From contig JASBTC010000455.1 of the NCBI GenBank assembly GCA_030148625.1, positions 1 to 8,923 on the forward strand: DNA of 8,923 bases, in the 5' to 3' direction. The stretch is from Sphingobium sp. (GTDB lineage: Bacteria > Pseudomonadota > Alphaproteobacteria > Sphingomonadales > Sphingomonadaceae). The first letter of the stretch is position 1. Each line of letters begins with the position of its first letter. The position numbers and the translations under genes were made by a program. Below are positions 6,510-8,923 of this stretch, one piece after another. The notes below the pieces were generated by a model. It worked only from the letters and a program-made list of their open reading frames with translations. It ran no database searches and was not told the DNA's origin.

Positions 6510-7787
6510 ATGATCGCACGTCTCCGTCGCCTGTCGACACGGATTCCGGGCCCCGGCTGGATGATGCTCGCGCTGGCCCTCGGCTTTGCGGCGGGGTCGA
6601 CAATCGCGAGTGACCGACCCGACGGCATCGCCGTCGCGCGCCTGATCGGCGGGGTGTGGCTCGACGCGCTACGCATGACGATCGTACCGCTCGTCTTTGC
6701 GCTGGTGGTGACCGGCGTCGCCGATCTGGCGACCGCCGAGGATCATGCCGACCGGCGGATCGGACGGCGCCTGCCGCTGGTGCTCGTCGCGTTGCTGTTC
6801 ATGGCCGGGATCGTCGCCGCGCTGATCGTCCCGCCCCTGCTCCACATGTTCCCGCTGTCGCCCGATGTGGTCGCCGCGCTGCGCGCCAATATCCCGGCAG
6901 CGGCGGCACCGGCGATCCCCTCGACCGCGGAAGCGATCGCCGCGCTGATGCCCGTCAATGTCGTCGCATCCGCGGCGCAAGGCGCCATCGTGCCGGTGGT
7001 GGTCTTCGCGCTGGTCCTCGGCATCGCGCTCGGCCGCGTCGAACGCACGCGGGCAGAAGCCACGCTGGCACCGTTCCGCGGGCTTGCCGACGCGATGATC
7101 GTCATCGTCGGCTGGGTGCTGCGCGCCGCGCCGATCGGGATCTTCGCGCTGGCACTGGTGATCGGCGCAACTGCCGGGGTCGGTGCGGCACTCGCGCTCG
7201 GCCATTATATCATCATCCAGATCGTCGTCGCGCTGGTGCTGACCGCGATCTGCTATCTGCTGGCATTCGGCCCCGGGCGCGTGCCGCTGTGGCGCTTCGC
7301 GCGCGCCATGGCACCGGCCCAGGCCGTCGCGGCGGGCACGCAATCGTCGATCGCCACGCTGCCGGCGATGCTGGCGAGCGCCGGACGCATCGGCATTGCG
7401 GAGCGCGACGCGGCGGTGATCCTGCCGCTGTCGGTCGCCGTGTTCAAGATCACGGCGCCGTCGGCATCACTGCTGTTCGGGCTGGCACTGGCATGGATGG
7501 CGGGGATCGAGGTCGCACCGCTGCAGATCGCGATCGCGATTCCGATCGCCGTGCTCTCGACACTGACCATCCTCGGCATGCCGGGCGTGGTCAGCTTCTT
7601 CGCGGCGGCGACGCCCACCGCGATGGCGCTGGGCGCACCGATCGAGCTTCTGCCGATCCTGCTGGCGGTGGACACCATCCCCGACATGTTCCGCACCGTC
7701 GCCAATGTGACGGCCGACGTGACCGCCGCGGCGATCGTCGCGCCGCCGGGCAGCGACACGGCGGCGCCGGAAATAGCGGAACCATGA
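6510..7787 (+). CDS. DAACS-family dicarboxylate/amino acid:cation symporter homologue
   Basis: A 425-aa inner-membrane secondary transporter of the glutamate transporter homologue (GltPh/DctA/GltP) fold, with the usual length and about eight membrane helices plus two re-entrant hairpins. The first hairpin carries GTQSSIATLP (276-285), like the serine-rich TSSSAATLP motif. The last helix has DTIPDMFRTVANVTADVT (388-405), which lines up with GltPh so that D388, D392, R395, T396, N399 and D403 match its D390, D394, R397, T398, N401 and D405. In contrast, the NMDG cation/substrate motif of helix 7 is replaced by FKIT (about 312-315, within LSVAVFKITAPSAS). The gene starts 7 bp after the methyltransferase stop with only a weak Shine-Dalgarno, so translation is probably coupled. 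Uptake of a dicarboxylate or acidic amino acid is the default guess, but the missing NMDG makes both substrate and coupling ion uncertain. Confidence 0.85.
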   Translation: MIARLRRLSTRIPGPGWMMLALALGFAAGSTIASDRPDGIAVARLIGGVWLDALRMTIVPLVFALVVTGVADLATAEDHADRRIGRRLPLVLVALLFMAGIVAALIVPPLLHMFPLSPDVVAALRANIPAAAAPAIPSTAEAIAALMPVNVVASAAQGAIVPVVVFALVLGIALGRVERTRAEATLAPFRGLADAMIVIVGWVLRAAPIGIFALALVIGATAGVGAALALGHYIIIQIVVALVLTAICYLLAFGPGRVPLWRFARAMAPAQAVAAGTQSSIATLPAMLASAGRIGIAERDAAVILPLSVAVFKITAPSASLLFGLALAWMAGIEVAPLQIAIAIPIAVLSTLTILGMPGVVSFFAAATPTAMALGAPIELLPILLAVDTIPDMFRTVANVTADVTAAAIVAPPGSDTAAPEIAEP

Positions 7788-7848
7788 CAGTGCGTGCATC
7801 GCGCTGATCCCCCCGGACAGGCAATGGCGGCGCAGCCGATGCCGGCCA

Positions 7849-7864
7849 TGTGACAGCGATCACA
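7849..7864. promoter_or_regulatory. Perfect CRP-like palindrome TGTGA-N6-TCACA
   Basis: TGTGA at 7849-7853 and TCACA at 7860-7864 are separated by 6 bp, exactly the core consensus for CRP/CAP-type regulators. Its centre is about 86 bp before the ATG of the small exported protein, a workable distance for an activator site. No clear -10 was identified at the matching distance. The match is direct; binding by a CRP homologue in this organism is inferred. Confidence 0.5.
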
Positions 7865-7942
7865 ATCGCACTCTCCGGAAGCTGCCACACCTCCGTTCGT
7901 GCTCATCGAGCGCGATCGTCAATCGACGTCCAGGAGGTCATC

Positions 7943-8197
7943 ATGAACAAGCTTATGCTCTATTCCGCCGCGCTCTTCGCCATCGGCGCGTCGACCGCCG
8001 TCCAGGCCGCCACGGTCGTGACCGGTGGTCGCTGCACCCAGAAGCAGCTGTCGAACAAGCACACCAGTTGCGAGACCAGCACCTTCACCAACAAGGCCGG
8101 CCAGACCGGATATAAATGCACCTGCACCGACAGGCGGGTCGGGATCGCGCCCGATCGCGGTATCGAGGTTCGCCCGCTGGATGGACAGCCGCACTGA
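7943..8197 (+). CDS. Small exported four-cysteine protein, family unknown
   Basis: An 84-aa protein that I do not recognise as a named family. It starts at ATG 7943 after a perfect AGGAGG (7932-7937) with 5-nt spacing, one of the strongest ribosome binding sites in the window. Residues 1-22 form a clear Sec signal peptide (MNKL, hydrophobic core, STAVQA), predicted to be cut before A23. The mature part is about 62 aa, polar and basic, with cysteines at 31, 43, 59 and 61 (spacing C-x11-C-x15-C-x-C), suggesting two disulphides or metal binding in the periplasm or outside. The CTC pair near the end (YKCTCTDRR) is notable. It has its own leader with a CRP-like palindrome upstream and a strong palindrome 53 bp after its stop, so it looks like a separate transcription unit. 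Reality of the gene is well supported; function is not. Confidence 0.75.
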   Translation: MNKLMLYSAALFAIGASTAVQAATVVTGGRCTQKQLSNKHTSCETSTFTNKAGQTGYKCTCTDRRVGIAPDRGIEVRPLDGQPH

Positions 8198-8245
8198 CAC
8201 CGGCCAGCCTGACGCGATCACAAAGGATTGTGCGAATGCTGCGAT

Positions 8246-8294
8246 AACGTCTAGAGCAGTGATCCGATGAAAGCGGATCACTGCTCTAGATGTT
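8246..8294 (+). terminator. Long palindrome TCTAGAGC...GCTCTAGA, probable terminator and dispersed repeat
   Basis: Perfect 17-bp arms, TCTAGAGCAGTGATCCG (8250-8266) and its complement (8274-8290), flank a 7-nt loop (ATGAAAG). In RNA a G-U pair and three further pairs extend the stem to 21 bp (8246-8266 with 8274-8294). The 3' side runs into TGTTTCGTT, moderately U-rich, so it can act as an intrinsic terminator for the small exported protein gene. The TCTAGAGC/GCTCTAGA ends resemble palindromic intergenic repeats that I recall as frequent in alphaproteobacteria, so it may be one copy of a dispersed family; that part is inferred. Confidence 0.6.
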
Positions 8295-8317
8295 TCGTTC
8301 TACCGCGATTTTGAAGT

Positions 8318-8365
8318 CGTTCGATGAGTCTATCGAACGCCTAATCATTCTAGGCGCAGCGTTCG
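8318..8365 (+). repeat. Cluster of overlapping inverted repeats with mutually exclusive stems
   Basis: CGTTCGAT (8318-8325) pairs with ATCGAACG (8332-8339) across a 6-nt loop. The right arm of that stem overlaps CGAACG (8334-8339), which can instead pair with CGTTCG (8360-8365), enclosing CCTA (8340-8343) paired with TAGG (8351-8354). The two folds cannot form together. It lies between the long palindrome and the PAS gene. It may be the rest of the same repeat element or a structured leader of the PAS gene. Confidence 0.4.
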
Positions 8366-8427
8366 CATAACAACCCGTTGCGGACTTTGGTAAAGTTCAG
8401 CACTCTGCCCTTCGGAGGTGTATCACG

Positions 8428-8923
8428 ATGTCCGACCAGACATCTCTCCAGGCAGAATATGATCGGCTGTCGCTCTCGTTAAGGGCTATGGGTGCCGGGC
8501 TTTGGGATTATGACCTCGAGACCGACGAGCTGTTCTGCAGTGCACGCTGGTATGAAATATTGGGGCTCGATTCCCGGAAGACGCCGATCACTTCGATCGC
8601 GGACTTCAGACGCCATATCCATCCCGACGATGTGGATGCCGCGACCGCGATCGATTACGAAAAAGTATCGGGCCTGATCGCGAACGACGAGCGTTACCAT
8701 GCCGAATTCCGGATCATCAGGCCGGATGGAGAAATACGCTGGCTCCGATCGGTCGCCTGCCTGACCCGGGATCAGGCCACCAACGGCGCACGCGCGGTCG
8801 GCTGCATCACCGATATCACCGAATCCCGCGCCGACAGGGACAGCATCGCATTGCCGACGACGCAAGCATCGCAGGCGCCGGCAGCGGACGGGGCCGAGCG
8901 CCCGGAACCATCGGACTCGGACG
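8428..8923 (+). CDS. PAS-domain sensory protein, 5' part (3' end outside window)
   Basis: The first 165 residues of a gene that runs off the window with no stop. ATG 8428 is preceded by GGAGG (8414-8418) at 9-nt spacing. After a short N-terminal helix (LQAEYDRLSLSLRAMGAG) comes one PAS domain of the PAS_3 type (about 18-133). Its marks are GLWDYDLETDELFCSARWYE, HIHPDDV, FRIIRPDGEIRWLRS and the closing VGCITDITESRADR. The LOV flavin motif with its GxNCRFLQ cysteine loop is absent, so blue-light sensing is unlikely. After residue 140 the sequence becomes a low-complexity linker rich in Ala, Pro, Asp and Glu. The output domain (histidine kinase, GGDEF/EAL or DNA-binding) lies beyond the edge, so the full role is unknown. 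The gene has its own 230-bp upstream region filled with inverted repeats. Confidence 0.82.
   Translation, partial: MSDQTSLQAEYDRLSLSLRAMGAGLWDYDLETDELFCSARWYEILGLDSRKTPITSIADFRRHIHPDDVDAATAIDYEKVSGLIANDERYHAEFRIIRPDGEIRWLRSVACLTRDQATNGARAVGCITDITESRADRDSIALPTTQASQAPAADGAERPEPSDSD

Noticed and set aside
6656..7807. A 383-codon plus-strand frame overlapping the symporter, and several minus-strand frames in the same region
   Set aside because: The translation is Arg/Gly/Ala/Asp-rich with no recognisable motif; the symporter frame has conserved family motifs throughout.
7820..7843. Imperfect hairpin (GGCAATGGC / GCCGATGCC) after the symporter gene
   Set aside because: The stem has a mismatch and a wobble and no T run follows; too weak to call a terminator with confidence, though it could slow read-through.
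8210..8223. TGACGCGATCACAA, resembling the CRP-like site upstream of the small gene
   Set aside because: The left half is wrong in both sequence and spacing for a CRP site, and the shared letters are short enough to be chance.
8219..8232. Small inverted repeat CACAA-AGGA-TTGTG after the small exported gene
   Set aside because: A 5-bp stem is too short to support a function next to the much stronger palindrome that follows.
8371..8427. Possible sigma-70 or EcfG-type promoter for the PAS gene
   Set aside because: TTGCGG at 8378-8383 has no acceptable -10 at 16-18 bp, and no GGAAC-N16/17-CGTT pattern was found.

Overview
The window is a high-GC, gene-dense stretch of chromosome. Its style is alphaproteobacterial and most like a sphingomonad (Sphingomonas, Sphingobium or Novosphingobium). 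The reasons are the FecI/FecR/TonB-receptor cassette with an N-terminal signalling domain, strong GC bias at third codon positions, short intergenic gaps and a palindromic TCTAGAGC...GCTCTAGA repeat. The taxonomic call is an inference from style and not a match to a named genome. No tRNA, rRNA, CRISPR array, insertion sequence, integrase or phage gene was found.

Layout: (1) 1-4006, plus strand, a cell-surface signalling unit. It holds the 3' part of a FecI-type ECF sigma factor (cut by the window edge), a FecR-type anti-sigma regulator overlapping it by 4 bp, and a FecA-like TonB-dependent receptor with signal peptide, STN domain, plug and barrel. A candidate ECF-type promoter lies in the 101-bp gap before the receptor and supports a receptor start at 1493. 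(2) 4038-4075, a 15-bp stem-loop between convergent genes, probably ending transcription from both sides. (3) 4080-5210, minus strand, a zinc-independent MDR (quinone/enoyl reductase-like) oxidoreductase. (4) 5326-7787, plus strand, a probable three-gene operon: GNAT acetyltransferase, catechol-O-methyltransferase-like SAM enzyme (GTG start at 5858 with a strong ribosome binding site) and a DAACS-family symporter. (5) 7788-8427, a small gene for an 84-aa exported four-cysteine protein. A perfect TGTGA-N6-TCACA palindrome lies upstream, and a long palindrome plus a cluster of overlapping inverted repeats lie downstream. (6) 8428-8923, the start of a PAS-domain sensory protein that runs off the window.

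How the genes work together: in region 1 the receptor is expected to bind an unknown ligand at the outer membrane, signal through its STN domain to FecR, and release the sigma factor to raise its own transcription. The GNAT, methyltransferase and symporter genes are close enough to be co-transcribed, but the sequence does not show a shared pathway. Nothing here is clearly a new system. The least explained parts are the small cysteine protein with its CRP-like site, the structured intergenic DNA before the PAS gene, and a symporter that keeps most substrate-site residues but lacks the family's NMDG motif.
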